From Gammaproteobacteria bacterium (GTDB lineage Bacteria; Pseudomonadota; Gammaproteobacteria; Pseudomonadales; Azotimanducaceae): DNA of 64,000 nucleotides. Shown piece by piece: positions 17,905 through 27,979 of this stretch. The stretch lies in the NCBI GenBank assembly GCA_026708185.1, contig JAPOVK010000034.1:124001-188000 (forward strand). Direction: 5' to 3'. Numbering within the stretch: the stretch's first letter is position 1; every line of letters starts with the position of its first letter. Under the pieces are notes generated by a model. It did not search any database. It had not been told where the DNA came from and saw only the letters and a program-made list of their open reading frames with translations. The translations under genes were made by a program, and so were the position numbers.

Positions 17905-17950
17905 AAACCGCCGGTCTGTTGTCTCGATGACGTAGCGTTGGATCGCGTCG

Positions 17951-20900
17951 TCATTCCCCGACCGTCCGCCACCGCACAGCGTCGGCAACCACGTACGAAC
18001 CAGTTGTCCTGTTCGACACCAGCAAGGCCACCTCCCCCGCCGGCAGCGTGAACTCGCCGAGGTCGTTCCAGCCCACGGTGGCGGCGGCGGCGTCGAATTC
18101 CACGGGCGTCTCGGCACCGTCCGCGACGATCGTCATTTCGAGATCGCCCGTGTCCTGTTCGAGTATGTCCGATTGGACGCGGATGCTGAGGCCGGCCGCC
18201 GGGCCGCGTTGCCCCGATTCCACGTCGGGCAGGTGGTAGTCGAGACGCCAACGCCCGGTGCGCGGTAGTTCGGCTGCGAATCGCGCCGAGGCCCCGCCGC
18301 TGCCCGGGTAGGCCACGGCGGCGGCGTGCCGGTACCGGCCCCATGTGCCGGCCACCTCCGTGCGCATCCAGCCCGGCGCTGGTGGCACCGCCATGTCGAA
18401 CACCGGCAAACCCTGGTCGATGTCCTGGGTCTCGATCCACCAAGCGGTCGATCGAACGCCGTAGCGCCCTTCGTCCTCCGAGGTCGCGTAGACGACTGAG
18501 AATCCGTCGTCGAGGTCGTCGACGACGATGCCCGGTTCCGGTATCGGTTGCCAATCGCTGGGCCGGCTGCCGTTCAACGGCTCCGCATCCACGGCCTGTG
18601 TGGTGTCGTAGTCGGGCAGATTGAGCACGATGTCGCGCCGATTCAGGGAGAGGTACGGCGCGACCCACACCCTGGCCGGCGGCTCGTCCACAACCATGCC
18701 CATCTCGACGGAGGCATGGCCATCGACCCGAATGGGATCGCCTAGCGCGTTCGATGCACCGTCGCCGTCCGACACAGCACCGAGGCGGACGAGGCCCGGC
18801 GTCGGTTCGCCGTTGTGCACGTAGGCGCGGACTTGGTAGCGGGGCCCGCCGCGCTCGTCATCGACGAGACGGGCGACTGCGGCGTCCGAGGCCAGGAAGC
18901 CCGGCAACGACGCATCGTGCAGCCAATCGCCCAACAGGGCGTCGAGATCGGCGCCGGCGTCTTCGGCGGCCGCGTTGAAGTCGTCGATCGTGAACGTCGA
19001 TCCGGCGTGTCGTCGACGCAGTTCGGCGATCAGGGTCGCGACCGCATCACGGCCCAATCCGTCGACCATCGACCGCGCCAGGGCCGGCGCCTTGAGCGCG
19101 AGCACATCCAAGGCGTCCTCGCCGCCTTGCGACGGGTCGAGCTTCGCAAGCGGCGTGCCCAATGCCCGGTTCCAGACGGCAGCAGGCTGCGACTCGTTGC
19201 CGGACGAGTTGACGGAGATCGACAGGCTGCCCCCTCCCGACGCGAGTGCGCCGAAGAACTGCCCCAAGGTCGCGTTCATGCCTTGAGTAGTCGCGAAGTC
19301 CCGGGGCGAGAAGTAGCGGCCCGCCTGACGGTGATGGACGAGCGCAGTCGCGAGTTCGTGGCACAGGTAGTCCAGCGCGATCGCGCCTTCGCCCCGGGGA
19401 CCAGTCTGGAACCTGAAGACGCTGCGGGTGAATCCGTCGATGAGGCTGCCGCCGCTGAAGTCGATGGCCGAGTAGCTCCCCAGCAAACCGATCTTGGCGC
19501 GCGCCAGTTCGCGATCCGCGTCAGGGTCTTCGCCGGCCTCCACGCGCGCCAGGAGAGCGCCGACGGGGTGGCCGACTTGGCGGAGGAACTTGAGCAGCGT
19601 GTCGAACCGCGCAGTCGGCAACCCGTACTCGCGCAGCATCATGATGCCCGGCGCCGCCTGTACCGAGTCCATGCGCCAGCCGCCGCCGTAGACCCGGAGG
19701 CTGGCCGGGACTTCGACCAGGCTCAGTCCCTCGTAGGGATAGCCGAGTCCGGCCTTGCGGGCTTCGCCAAGCACCTCGCCGATGCGTTCTTCGAGCACGC
19801 CCGCGGAACCGGCAAGCGGCTCGAGGCTGTCGCCATGCCCGGGGTACAGGAGCATTTCGAACGTCACCCCGTCGACGGCCAGGTGGCGGCGCTCGAAAAC
19901 CGAGGCCAGAAGCGTGACACCCGGCACCGGCACTGGCGGCGCGAAGCGGAACCGGCCGGCGCCGGCGTCGCGACGCAACCCCGGGCCCGCGACCAACCAC
20001 CCGTCCGGCACGTCGACCTCGAGATCGACGGCGTAGTAGTCCCGCCCGTAGCGTTCAGGGTCGTCGTTGCCGGTCGCCGGGCCCGGCAGCGGGAGCCAGC
20101 GCACGCCCGGCATGAGCGCCACGTAGCGCCGATCGAACAACGATGCTTCGGTACCGAGGAGAGTCAGGTTGCGCGCCTCCCCCTTGGCATCCGCGAGGTC
20201 GACTTCGCTGTCGAGATAGCCGAAGGAGGCGTCGGGGATGCCCGTGGCGGCGATTTCCATGGTGAACCGTTCGCCCCGCTGCGCTGTCGCTGCAAGCGGC
20301 ACACGCAACAGGCCCAGTTCATGGCTGGACTCGACCAAAGCGCCGTTGAGACGCAGTTCGGACACTTCGAGGCCCGGGTTGAATCCGAACAGCAGTTCTT
20401 CTTCGAGGGGTTCCGTCGCCGTGATGGTGTATGTCAGGTCGAGTCCCAGCCGACGACCGGGTTCGATCACGACGCGTCCGTCGATCCTCTCGAGGTCGAC
20501 GCGTGGTTCGGACTCTACTGCCCGGTGGGCGGCGGCCCACTCGGCCCTTCGGGCACGATCACCGCTCACGTCCAGGATCAGGTACCCGATACCCGCGGCC
20601 GCGATCCCGACGAACGCAGTCGCCAAGGCGAAACGCTTGGCGTTGCCGTGGTCGTCGCGGCGTGGATGCAGCGCTGCCGCCAAGACGAGGAACGCCACGG
20701 CCAAGCTCAGCGTCGCGAGACGTTGCACTACCAGATCGGCGGTCGCGATGTCTGGCAGCACGTCCGATCCATTCACCTGGAACGCCTGCGATCCTCCAAC
20801 GGCCTTCATCAGGTCGAAGGGCGTCTCGAAGCCGGCCCACAGATACAGCCCGAGGAAGGCCAAGGCCGCGACGACGACGAGGCGATTGCGCACCGCCACC

Positions 20901-21436
20901 GCCAGCAGAACCACCAACGACCCCCACAAGGCGAGCGCCGGGATCGCGTCCCAGACGAGGAAGCTCACCATCGACAACGGCTCCAAGGTGTCGCCGACCC
21001 ACCAGTCGAGAGCCTGGGCGGTGACGCCGACGAGCTGCAGCAGCATCAACAAGGCGAGGACCACCAGCCATAGGATGAACACGAGACCGGCCAGCCGCCC
21101 GGCGACGAGGGCGAGGTTGCTGATCGGGCGCGCGTCGAGAACCTCCGCCATGCGGGCTCGTTGGTCCCGCGACCGGATGTCGAAGCCCAGGAAGAGGATG
21201 CCGACGATCAACACCAGGACCATCGCCATGCCGATGGAGGACACGAGCACACGCGGGGAGAACGCGCCGACGGTGGACGAGAGGCCCGAGAACACGCCGT
21301 GAATGCCAGCGTAGACCAGGTAGCTTCCGCCGCCTAGAAGCACCGCCAGGCCGACGAACAACCAGGTCCGCACCTGGCGCCGCGCCGCCCGCATCTCGGC
21401 CAGGGCTAGGGCAAGGAACACCTCGATCTGAACCAC
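17951..21436 (-). CDS. ABC-2 permease fused to a degenerate M1 aminopeptidase-like domain
   Basis: A 1161-residue membrane protein. Residues 1 to about 290 hold six or seven hydrophobic helices of an ABC-2 type permease (LFVGLAVLLGGGSYLVYAG, LVLIVGILFLGFDIRSRDQ, LVFILWLVVLALLMLLQLVG). The remaining 870 residues are soluble and follow the plan of the permease-M1 aminopeptidase fusions. The place of the zinc HEXXH motif reads CHELATALVHH, so the second His is lost and hydrolysis is unlikely. A beta-rich C-terminal end follows. No ATP-binding subunit lies beside it, which such a permease would need. The start at 21436 is a GTG before MVQIEVFLALAL. Confidence 0.82.
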   Translation of the reverse strand: MVQIEVFLALALAEMRAARRQVRTWLFVGLAVLLGGGSYLVYAGIHGVFSGLSSTVGAFSPRVLVSSIGMAMVLVLIVGILFLGFDIRSRDQRARMAEVLDARPISNLALVAGRLAGLVFILWLVVLALLMLLQLVGVTAQALDWWVGDTLEPLSMVSFLVWDAIPALALWGSLVVLLAVAVRNRLVVVAALAFLGLYLWAGFETPFDLMKAVGGSQAFQVNGSDVLPDIATADLVVQRLATLSLAVAFLVLAAALHPRRDDHGNAKRFALATAFVGIAAAGIGYLILDVSGDRARRAEWAAAHRAVESEPRVDLERIDGRVVIEPGRRLGLDLTYTITATEPLEEELLFGFNPGLEVSELRLNGALVESSHELGLLRVPLAATAQRGERFTMEIAATGIPDASFGYLDSEVDLADAKGEARNLTLLGTEASLFDRRYVALMPGVRWLPLPGPATGNDDPERYGRDYYAVDLEVDVPDGWLVAGPGLRRDAGAGRFRFAPPVPVPGVTLLASVFERRHLAVDGVTFEMLLYPGHGDSLEPLAGSAGVLEERIGEVLGEARKAGLGYPYEGLSLVEVPASLRVYGGGWRMDSVQAAPGIMMLREYGLPTARFDTLLKFLRQVGHPVGALLARVEAGEDPDADRELARAKIGLLGSYSAIDFSGGSLIDGFTRSVFRFQTGPRGEGAIALDYLCHELATALVHHRQAGRYFSPRDFATTQGMNATLGQFFGALASGGGSLSISVNSSGNESQPAAVWNRALGTPLAKLDPSQGGEDALDVLALKAPALARSMVDGLGRDAVATLIAELRRRHAGSTFTIDDFNAAAEDAGADLDALLGDWLHDASLPGFLASDAAVARLVDDERGGPRYQVRAYVHNGEPTPGLVRLGAVSDGDGASNALGDPIRVDGHASVEMGMVVDEPPARVWVAPYLSLNRRDIVLNLPDYDTTQAVDAEPLNGSRPSDWQPIPEPGIVVDDLDDGFSVVYATSEDEGRYGVRSTAWWIETQDIDQGLPVFDMAVPPAPGWMRTEVAGTWGRYRHAAAVAYPGSGGASARFAAELPRTGRWRLDYHLPDVESGQRGPAAGLSIRVQSDILEQDTGDLEMTIVADGAETPVEFDAAAATVGWNDLGEFTLPAGEVALLVSNRTTGSYVVADAVRWRTVGE

Positions 21437-21465
21437 GGGCTACTTCCCACCGGAACGCGCTGTTT

Positions 21466-22587
21466 CTAGCTGCTCGTTGGATTGGCGTACGGAGGGCGTT
21501 CGGTCCACTCGAGTTCTTTGCGGTTGGCTTGGTTGAAACGGCTCTTGTAGGGGTAGTCGTCCCCGACGACCTGGCTCGGACAGTCGCCGGCCGGCGGAAT
21601 CACCCAATCGCACCCGGGCGTATTTTCGGGCCCGTTGGTCCAGCAGGCCAAGAGCTCCTCGAAATGTGTCGTCAGGCTGCCGGGCTCATGCGGGGGCATG
21701 TGCTGATCGGGATGCCAGTGGTCGCCCATGAACTCCTCGACCGTCTTCATGCCGATGCGGTGGCAGCCCAAGCACTCGTTGCCCTCGATGTGAATTGTCC
21801 GCATGTCCCAGTCGCCACCGCCGATCACGTAGTACGGCGTGTTGCTCCTGCTCTTGCGGCCGCCGATTCGCGGGACGACGGTCTGATTGGGCGCGTGCGA
21901 TCGCTTGGCGCCGTCGATGAAGGGGTTGTGGACGAACGGATCGGCCTGATGGCAGGCCACGCACTGGGTCTGCGATCTCACATAGGCCCTATCGAAGGCC
22001 TCAGGATCGTCGATGCCCGGCAGCTTCCCCATCAGCCGGTTGGTTTCGGGGTCGACATAGGTCCACTCCCTGTTGTCCGCACTCTCGAAGAACGCCGTCG
22101 CCCCCGTCACCTTGTTGTAGCCGATCATCTGGACCGAATCGGGCATGTCAAATCCGGCCACGTCGTCGCGACCGTCGTGCCGGCAGAAGCTCACCCACAC
22201 GACCTCGTGACGGGTGGAGCCGTCGGCGTCCTTTCCGACATAGCGCTGAACGCTGGATCCCGACATGCAGTCCCCGATCTGCAGGCTCGGGTTGTCGCAC
22301 TGGTGGAGACCCGGGTCGCCGATGGTCGCAGCACCGTTGACATAGATGGGCAACTCGACGTTGGCACCGCAGTCAACCGTCGGCGGAACACCCAACTCGG
22401 CGTCGATCAGCCTAGCGTATTCGAAGGCGGACGAGGTCCCGCCGATATTGGTGTTCTCCGGTTGGCACCCTCGCCATGCCGCGCCACCATCCTCTTCGTA
22501 CTGCGCCGTGGGCGCATCGGCCTCGAGACCGACCGATGCCAGGCTGATGGCCACGGTAGCTGTGAGCGCCAGCTTGTTCTTCCCCAC
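21466..22587 (-). CDS. Secreted diheme c-type cytochrome-like protein
   Basis: The protein has a signal peptide (MGKNKLALTATVAISLASVG) and two heme-binding CXXCH motifs, QCVACHQ and ECLGCHR, so it is probably a periplasmic electron carrier. The region between them includes GGGDWDMRTIHIEGN and a His-rich GDHWHPDQHMPPHEPG. Several further cysteines could form disulfides. I know no named family. I chose the GTG at 22587, where the signal peptide begins; a TTG at 22656 is also in frame but would place 23 polar residues first. The nearby PQQ dehydrogenase is a possible partner. Confidence 0.72.
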   Translation of the reverse strand: MGKNKLALTATVAISLASVGLEADAPTAQYEEDGGAAWRGCQPENTNIGGTSSAFEYARLIDAELGVPPTVDCGANVELPIYVNGAATIGDPGLHQCDNPSLQIGDCMSGSSVQRYVGKDADGSTRHEVVWVSFCRHDGRDDVAGFDMPDSVQMIGYNKVTGATAFFESADNREWTYVDPETNRLMGKLPGIDDPEAFDRAYVRSQTQCVACHQADPFVHNPFIDGAKRSHAPNQTVVPRIGGRKSRSNTPYYVIGGGDWDMRTIHIEGNECLGCHRIGMKTVEEFMGDHWHPDQHMPPHEPGSLTTHFEELLACWTNGPENTPGCDWVIPPAGDCPSQVVGDDYPYKSRFNQANRKELEWTERPPYANPTSS

Positions 22588-22652
22588 CCCTGTCCCAACG
22601 TTGGTCAAGTTGACGAATGATGCCAATCGCGCGGACGGGCAGCAAACGGCTC

Positions 22653-23525
22653 TCAATTCTGGTCAAGTGAAACACCGCCCAGGACTTCCCGTTCCGGGGC
22701 ATCGGTTACCGGAGCGTATTCCTCAGTCTCGAAGCTGCGGCGCATTGGTGTCCGCAACGCAATGGCCGTGGTGTTGTCTTCCGCGATGCCGCCGGTGAGT
22801 ACGGACTCGACGCGGGAGAGGAACCCCCGAGGGCTCATGTCACGAAACGCTTTGTCCCATTCCGCAGCCAGATGCGCCTCTCCCCGCTCCGCCCAACCAC
22901 CCGGCGTACCTATGCGTTCGAGGACATCCATTCCGTCGCTACCCACGAGGATCAGCCGCCCAGGCGACAAGCGGAGAGGACCGGGGTGCAGGTCAATCTC
23001 GGCCACGCAGAATTCCGCCTCGACCGACCCGGCCCGAAGAGGCCTGGCCGTGGCCATCAAGCCGGAATCCACCCGATTGCCCTCGCCGTGCCGAGCGTTC
23101 AGACGGGTCGGGGCATAAGAGCCGAACGGGTCACTCGCCCAGATGCCGCTGTCGCCAACGCTCAGCCAACGCATTCCGTCCGGACCTGCCCAGACCGCCG
23201 CCAGCGTCGTCGCCATGCCGTCCGCACCGTCTCCCCGCGCCAACGCATCCGCCATCCCGTCGAGCGCGCCGCGCAGGCCATCGATGAAGCGGCTGGCCCA
23301 GCGCACGTTGTCCTCCGGTTCATCCAGTGGCACGCCGAACCCCCTCTCGAATCCAAGGACCGCGGCCATCGAGGCGACGTCTCCCGCCGGCTCGCCACCC
23401 ATGCCGTCGGCGACGACGAGCAGTCGGCCGCGACCATGACGGACGTGGAGCGCCGAGTCCTCCTGACGCCTTCTGGGACCGAGAATCTGAAACGCGGCAA
23501 CATCCGACATGGGCACCGTGGACAT
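22653..23525 (-). CDS. PP2C-family serine/threonine phosphatase
   Basis: A 290-residue protein phosphatase of the PPM/PP2C type, which uses two metal ions. The motifs are RRRQEDSALH (first acidic metal region), LLVVADGMGGEPAGD, LSVGDSGIWA and ILVGSDGMD, and the terminal EDNTTAIAL supplies the last Asp. It is full length and soluble. There are ATG starts at 23525 and 23510; either would serve. No kinase or FHA gene is adjacent, so its target is unknown. Confidence 0.88.
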   Translation of the reverse strand: MSTVPMSDVAAFQILGPRRRQEDSALHVRHGRGRLLVVADGMGGEPAGDVASMAAVLGFERGFGVPLDEPEDNVRWASRFIDGLRGALDGMADALARGDGADGMATTLAAVWAGPDGMRWLSVGDSGIWASDPFGSYAPTRLNARHGEGNRVDSGLMATARPLRAGSVEAEFCVAEIDLHPGPLRLSPGRLILVGSDGMDVLERIGTPGGWAERGEAHLAAEWDKAFRDMSPRGFLSRVESVLTGGIAEDNTTAIALRTPMRRSFETEEYAPVTDAPEREVLGGVSLDQN

Positions 23526-23632
23526 CGTGCATACCTCGAGATGGATGGCTGGAAGCCTACCTCCCCTATTTTACGAGGCGACCGTACTGTCGGGGTCCGA
23601 ACGAACCTGCAAACTGGACACGGCCCGCACGA

Positions 23633-25807
23633 CTAAGGCTCGAACACGCCAGCCAGCATCAACTCGACGACGGCCCGAATCTCCGCGTCGCTGCACTCGT
23701 TGCAGAGACCGCGGGCGGGCATATGGGGCGGCATCCCTGCGATCGTACGCGCGACTACGCTGTCGAACCCCCGCTCGAGCCGAAGCCTCCAGTCCCCGGG
23801 GCGACCGGGACGCGGCGCGCCTTGGATGGCCGTGTCGTGGCAGCGAACACAGATGGCGCTGTAGAGGTCCTCCGGCTCCCGCGAAGCCAGCACGGCCCTC
23901 GAAACGGTCTCGACTTCCGCCGCTGCGGAGTCGCCCATCAACGCCAGCGCCGTCAACCCCGTCTCGTTTCCCTCGCCCCAAGCGAACACGATGAACTGCC
24001 GGCCGTCCGCCAGGTAGGTCATGGGCGCGGCGTAGGAATACGGGATCGGCAGCCTGTGCACGAACTCGCCCGTGGCCTTGTCGATGGCGTTCAGGTAGTG
24101 AACGCCCCAGTCGGGCGCGTTGAGGAACAGCAGCGACTTGGTCAGGAGGGGGAAGGTGAGTGCAGGCTGGCCGATGGGTCCGGGATCCGGCGCGCCGAGA
24201 TCGATCACGTGCTGGCGCAGGCCATCGCCGTTCGGCACCACCCAGTCGTAGCTCCCGGAGGCGAGGTCCAGCGCGCTGACACGACCGTGCGGGGGCTTGG
24301 TGAGGGGCAGATATCCCGGTCCCTGGATCGACGTCGGCCCGGTGCGTTGGTAACGGAACTGCGTCGACGGGCCGGCTTTCTCCAGCTTGACCACGATGGC
24401 GTGGGACTGGGACGGGATGTAGAGACGTCCGGTCTCCGGGTCGTAGGCCGCACCGGACCACTCGCCACCCCCGCCGTCGCCGGGCTGCTGAATCGTGCCC
24501 TTGAGGCTCGGCGGCGTGTAGAGGGGTCCGTGGTCGAACTTCCGGACGATGGCGAGCGTCTCGGCGCGCAGCGCAGGCGAGTAGTCGATCAGGTTGTCCA
24601 GCGAGGTGCCCTGGTGCTCGAACGGCGCAGGCTGCGTTGGGAACGGCTGCGTCGGCGATGTGCGCTCGCCAGGCACGGTGCTCTGCGGCACGGCGCGTTC
24701 CTCGACGGGCCACACCGGCTCGCCGGTGACCCGGTCGAGCACGAACACGAAGCCCTGCTTGGTGACCTGCGCCACCGCCTTGATGTCCCGGCCGTCAACC
24801 GTGATGTCGACCAGGTTCGGCGCCGCTGGCAGGTCGTAGTCCCAGAGGCCATGGTGCACGGTCTGAAAGTGCCACACGAGCTCGCCGGTCGCGGCCTCGA
24901 GGCAAACCAGGCTGTCCGCGAACAGGTTGTCGCCGGGGCGGTGCCCGCCGTACCAGTCGTTGGAAGGCGTCCCGAAGGGCAGGTAGACATACCCGAGGTC
25001 GTAATCGGCGCTCATCAGCGTCCAGACGTTGACCGCGCCGGTCTCCCGCCAGGATTCCTCCAACCAGGTCTCGTGGCCAGTCTCGCCGGGACGCGGGATC
25101 GAGTGGAAGGTCCATCGCAGTTCGCCGGTGCGGATGTCGAAGGCGCGGACGTCGCCGGGCGGAAAGTCGGTCGGCCGTGGCATCGACCACTCGTCGGCAA
25201 TCACGGACCCGACGATCGCGAGGTCGCCCATGACCAGGGGCGGCGAGACCACCGAGTACATGCGCCGCTGGACGTCACGGCCCAAACCCTTGGTCAGGTC
25301 GACGCGCCCGTCCACACCGAAATCGCGGTCCGGCTCACCTGTCGCGGCGTCGAGCGACCAGAGGAAGCCGTCGTTGGTCGGCATCAGCACCCGACGTTCG
25401 CCCTCGCCCTCCCAATACGCGACGCCCCGGTGGTTGAACCCTAGGTTCGCCGGCTTCCCGCTTCGCCACGAGCCCGTGTCGAACGCCCACCGCTGGCGGC
25501 CGGTAACGGCGTCGATCGCCGCGACGTGACCGAGCGACGTGCTGACGTACACCGCTTCGCCGACCTTGATGGGCGTGCTCTTGAAGGGGCCGGGGAACAT
25601 CCCGAGGGCATTGTCCGGAGACGCCCACCACCACGCGGCAGCGAGCCGGTGCACGTTCCCTGCGTGGATTTCTTCGAGCGGCGCGTACTTGGTCGATGCG
25701 GCATCGTTGCCGTACGACGGCCAGTCCGTGTCGGACGCGACCACGGGCGCGGCCGCAAACGCAAAGCCGGGAAGAACCGCGAGCAGGAACCGGAGCCAGT
25801 CAGCCAT
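23633..25807 (-). CDS. PQQ-dependent dehydrogenase with fused cytochrome c domain
   Basis: A 724-residue periplasmic quinoprotein. After a signal peptide (LRFLLAVLPGFAFAAAPVVA) comes DTDWPSYGNDAASTKYAPLE, the typical opening of the eight-bladed propeller. The W-docking repeats are visible (TGRQRWAFDTGS, TGELVWHFQTVHHGLWDYD). The last 80 residues are a cytochrome c domain with CVRCH and a possible Met ligand in GMPPHMPARG. Such enzymes oxidise alcohols or sugars and pass electrons to the fused heme. The two adjacent Cys of methanol dehydrogenases were not seen. No pqq synthesis genes are in the window. Confidence 0.9.
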   Translation of the reverse strand: MADWLRFLLAVLPGFAFAAAPVVASDTDWPSYGNDAASTKYAPLEEIHAGNVHRLAAAWWWASPDNALGMFPGPFKSTPIKVGEAVYVSTSLGHVAAIDAVTGRQRWAFDTGSWRSGKPANLGFNHRGVAYWEGEGERRVLMPTNDGFLWSLDAATGEPDRDFGVDGRVDLTKGLGRDVQRRMYSVVSPPLVMGDLAIVGSVIADEWSMPRPTDFPPGDVRAFDIRTGELRWTFHSIPRPGETGHETWLEESWRETGAVNVWTLMSADYDLGYVYLPFGTPSNDWYGGHRPGDNLFADSLVCLEAATGELVWHFQTVHHGLWDYDLPAAPNLVDITVDGRDIKAVAQVTKQGFVFVLDRVTGEPVWPVEERAVPQSTVPGERTSPTQPFPTQPAPFEHQGTSLDNLIDYSPALRAETLAIVRKFDHGPLYTPPSLKGTIQQPGDGGGGEWSGAAYDPETGRLYIPSQSHAIVVKLEKAGPSTQFRYQRTGPTSIQGPGYLPLTKPPHGRVSALDLASGSYDWVVPNGDGLRQHVIDLGAPDPGPIGQPALTFPLLTKSLLFLNAPDWGVHYLNAIDKATGEFVHRLPIPYSYAAPMTYLADGRQFIVFAWGEGNETGLTALALMGDSAAAEVETVSRAVLASREPEDLYSAICVRCHDTAIQGAPRPGRPGDWRLRLERGFDSVVARTIAGMPPHMPARGLCNECSDAEIRAVVELMLAGVFEP

Positions 25808-25871
25808 AGGCGACCGTGGTGCGAAGCGACGGGCCTAGCGTACCCCCAACCGCAGGCGCGACGCGGGGCCG

Positions 25872-26504
25872 CTAATCGGCCCTGAGGGCGTCCTCCAGAA
25901 GGACCAGCCGGTCGTTGCCCCAATAGAGCTGGTCGCGGTAGAAGAACGTCGGCACGCCGAAGACGCCGCACGATTCCACTTCCAAGAGGCACCGCTCGTG
26001 CTCTTGTACGAGCTCCTCGGAGTCCAAGTCCGCCCGGAAACGCGCCACGTCCAGCCCCAGCGATGCGCCTTCGGCAATGACCTCCCTGGGTCCGAACGTG
26101 GTTCGATCATCGACGAAGATCAGGCGAAACAACCGGTGGCTCATCGCGTCAGTTCTCCCTTGGCGACCCGCGGCCAGCGCAGCCAAGGCCGGCAACATCG
26201 GTTCGTAAGCCAGTCGTCCAATGGGGTCGTTGAACGGTACGCCGTAGTGCCGAGCCCATGCTTCGGCATCCCGCCGCCGGTAGTCCCAGTCGTATTGCCC
26301 AACGGCACCCGGCGTGAACGGATCGTCCGCGCGCCGGGCCAGTAACGCGTGGGTGGAAATCGGTTGCCAACGGAACGTGACGCCGGTTTCCCGGGTGACT
26401 CGCGCGATCTGCGTCGAAGCCAAGTACGAGTACCGGCTTCCGAGGCCGTAGATGAAGTCGACGGTGGCCACGGCCTCCCCCGGTTTGGTGTTTTCGCGCG
26501 TCAC
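25872..26504 (-). CDS. DsbA-fold protein (2-hydroxychromene-2-carboxylate isomerase-like)
   Basis: A 210-residue thioredoxin-fold protein of the DSBA/HCCA isomerase family, glutathione-linked and cytoplasmic. The N-terminus is VATVDFIYGLGSRYSYLAST, with the Ser-containing site in place of CXXC, and the end ESCGVFGVPTFFYRDQLYWG carries the cis-Pro loop. The GTG at 26504 is preceded by AGGAGAAGG, a strong ribosome-binding site; the longer frame to 26600 lacks one. In aromatic catabolism such enzymes isomerise ring-cleavage products, but no such pathway is visible next to it. Confidence 0.85.
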   Translation of the reverse strand: MTRENTKPGEAVATVDFIYGLGSRYSYLASTQIARVTRETGVTFRWQPISTHALLARRADDPFTPGAVGQYDWDYRRRDAEAWARHYGVPFNDPIGRLAYEPMLPALAALAAGRQGRTDAMSHRLFRLIFVDDRTTFGPREVIAEGASLGLDVARFRADLDSEELVQEHERCLLEVESCGVFGVPTFFYRDQLYWGNDRLVLLEDALRAD

Positions 26505-26514
26505 AGGCCTTCTC

Positions 26515-27979
26515 CTAATCGTCCATCCACTCCGCCGGGCGGCGTAGCTCGCCGTCCTTGATGACCCACTCGAGTTCACGGAATGCCGAGATGTTCGCAA
26601 GGGGGTCGCCGCGCACGACGATCAGGTCCGCGCGCTTGCCGACCTCGACCGTCCCCGCGAGGTCCTCGATGCCCATCATCCGTGCCGGCGTCACGGTGGC
26701 GGCGCGAAGCACCTCCGCCGGCGTCATGCCAGCCTCCGCCATGAGCTCCATCTCGCGGAGTGCCGTGACCCCGTGGAACATGTTCGGCATGTGCGGCCAT
26801 CCGCCGCTGTCGGTCCCCATGGCGATGGGAACGCCGGCTTCGTGGTGCCGCATCAGGTTGTCCTGGAGGGTCGCTACCAAGGATCGCGTTCTGCTTTCCG
26901 TGAAGTACATGTCACCCCACCAGCCGGCGAGCCATTCGGGCATGTAGGGCGCGACGATCAGGATGAAGCTCTTGAGGTACTGGTCCCAAACTGCCGGATC
27001 CCGCGCCGTTTCCCGCAGAGCGGCGGGCCGTCAGGCGCGCCCTGGGCGCATCAAGCGAGGCGAGTTGGTAGCGCATGGCGAAGGACTCGTAGACGTACAG
27101 CGTCGGAATGACGTGCAGGTTGGTGCGATGCATCCGGTCCAGCCGTTCGTCGCTTGGACGTTCCAGAACAAGGTGCGTCAGCGCATGCGCGCCGAGGTCG
27201 AACGCGATGTCGACGCCGCGGTTGTCGTTGACGTGCACGTAGATCGCGCGTTCGTGGTCCCTGGCACGCTCCCGAATGACGACAAGCATTTCCGGCGAGT
27301 GCGTCTCGTAGATGTCGAACGGGCCGCCGAAGCCGTGCGTTGCCGCGACCTTCACGCCGACCAGGTCCTCGATGCCCTCGTACTCGCAATAAAGCGCCTC
27401 GACATCCTCTGGGGTCGCCGACGCGCGCGATCGCGGCGCCCAGTACGCCGAGAGCGCCGCGCCATCCATGTAGCCGCCGGGATTGTGGAACGTGGGGCCA
27501 AGCGCCATGACCCGCGGGCCGACGCCGCCGGCAGCGAGATAGGCCCGGATTTCGCGCAGCGCCTCGGACGCGATCGCGGCATCGAGCACCGTCGTCACCC
27601 CGTTGGCCACATGCGCCCGGAGGTGGTGGCGCATGAGCGTGCGCCGCGTCTCGGCGTCGTCCTGTCGATGGACCGCTCCCGGGACGGCCTGGAAGTGCAC
27701 ATGGCTGTCGATGAGCCCGGGCAGCACGGTCAGGCCCTGGGCATCGAAAACCCGGGCATCCCCCGATGGTGTGTCGCCGAGGGATACGATGACACCGTCC
27801 CGGATGCCGATCGACGTATGCCTTGCCGGCGCGCCGGTTCCATCGACAACCCTGGCGTTGATGATCGCGAGCGCATCGTCGCCCGCCGCTGGATCGTCGG
27901 CGGGCTGCGCGAACACCGCGTGCACCGCGAACACGACCGCCATAGAGAACATCAGCGACCGCACTCTCGCCAAGTTCAC
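26515..27979 (-). pseudogene. Secreted amidohydrolase interrupted by one frameshift
   Basis: Two overlapping frames together make one amidohydrolase. The first part (27979 down to about 27020) has a signal peptide (MFSMAVVFAVHAVFAQ), LTVLPGLIDSHVHF with the metal HxH, and DLGAHALTHLV. The second (to 26515) has the metal Asp in MGTDSGGWPHM and the closing GTVEVGKRADLIVVRGDP. They join if one base is removed near 27015-27025, where the minus strand reads CGCCGCTCTGCGG. This is either a real lesion or an assembly error. The GTG at 27979 overlaps the vapC stop by four bases, suggesting coupled translation. Confidence 0.75.

Noticed and set aside
18815-21073. A 752-codon plus-strand frame opposite the permease fusion
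   Set aside because: It mirrors the real gene; composition is Arg/Gln/Asp-rich shadow and lacks any motif.
23327-25444. A 705-codon plus-strand frame opposite the PQQ dehydrogenase
   Set aside because: Antisense shadow of a gene with clear signal peptide and heme motif.
27010-27030. Recoded stop in the amidohydrolase, as in the selenoprotein
   Set aside because: The two parts are in different frames, so this is a frameshift and not a readthrough codon.
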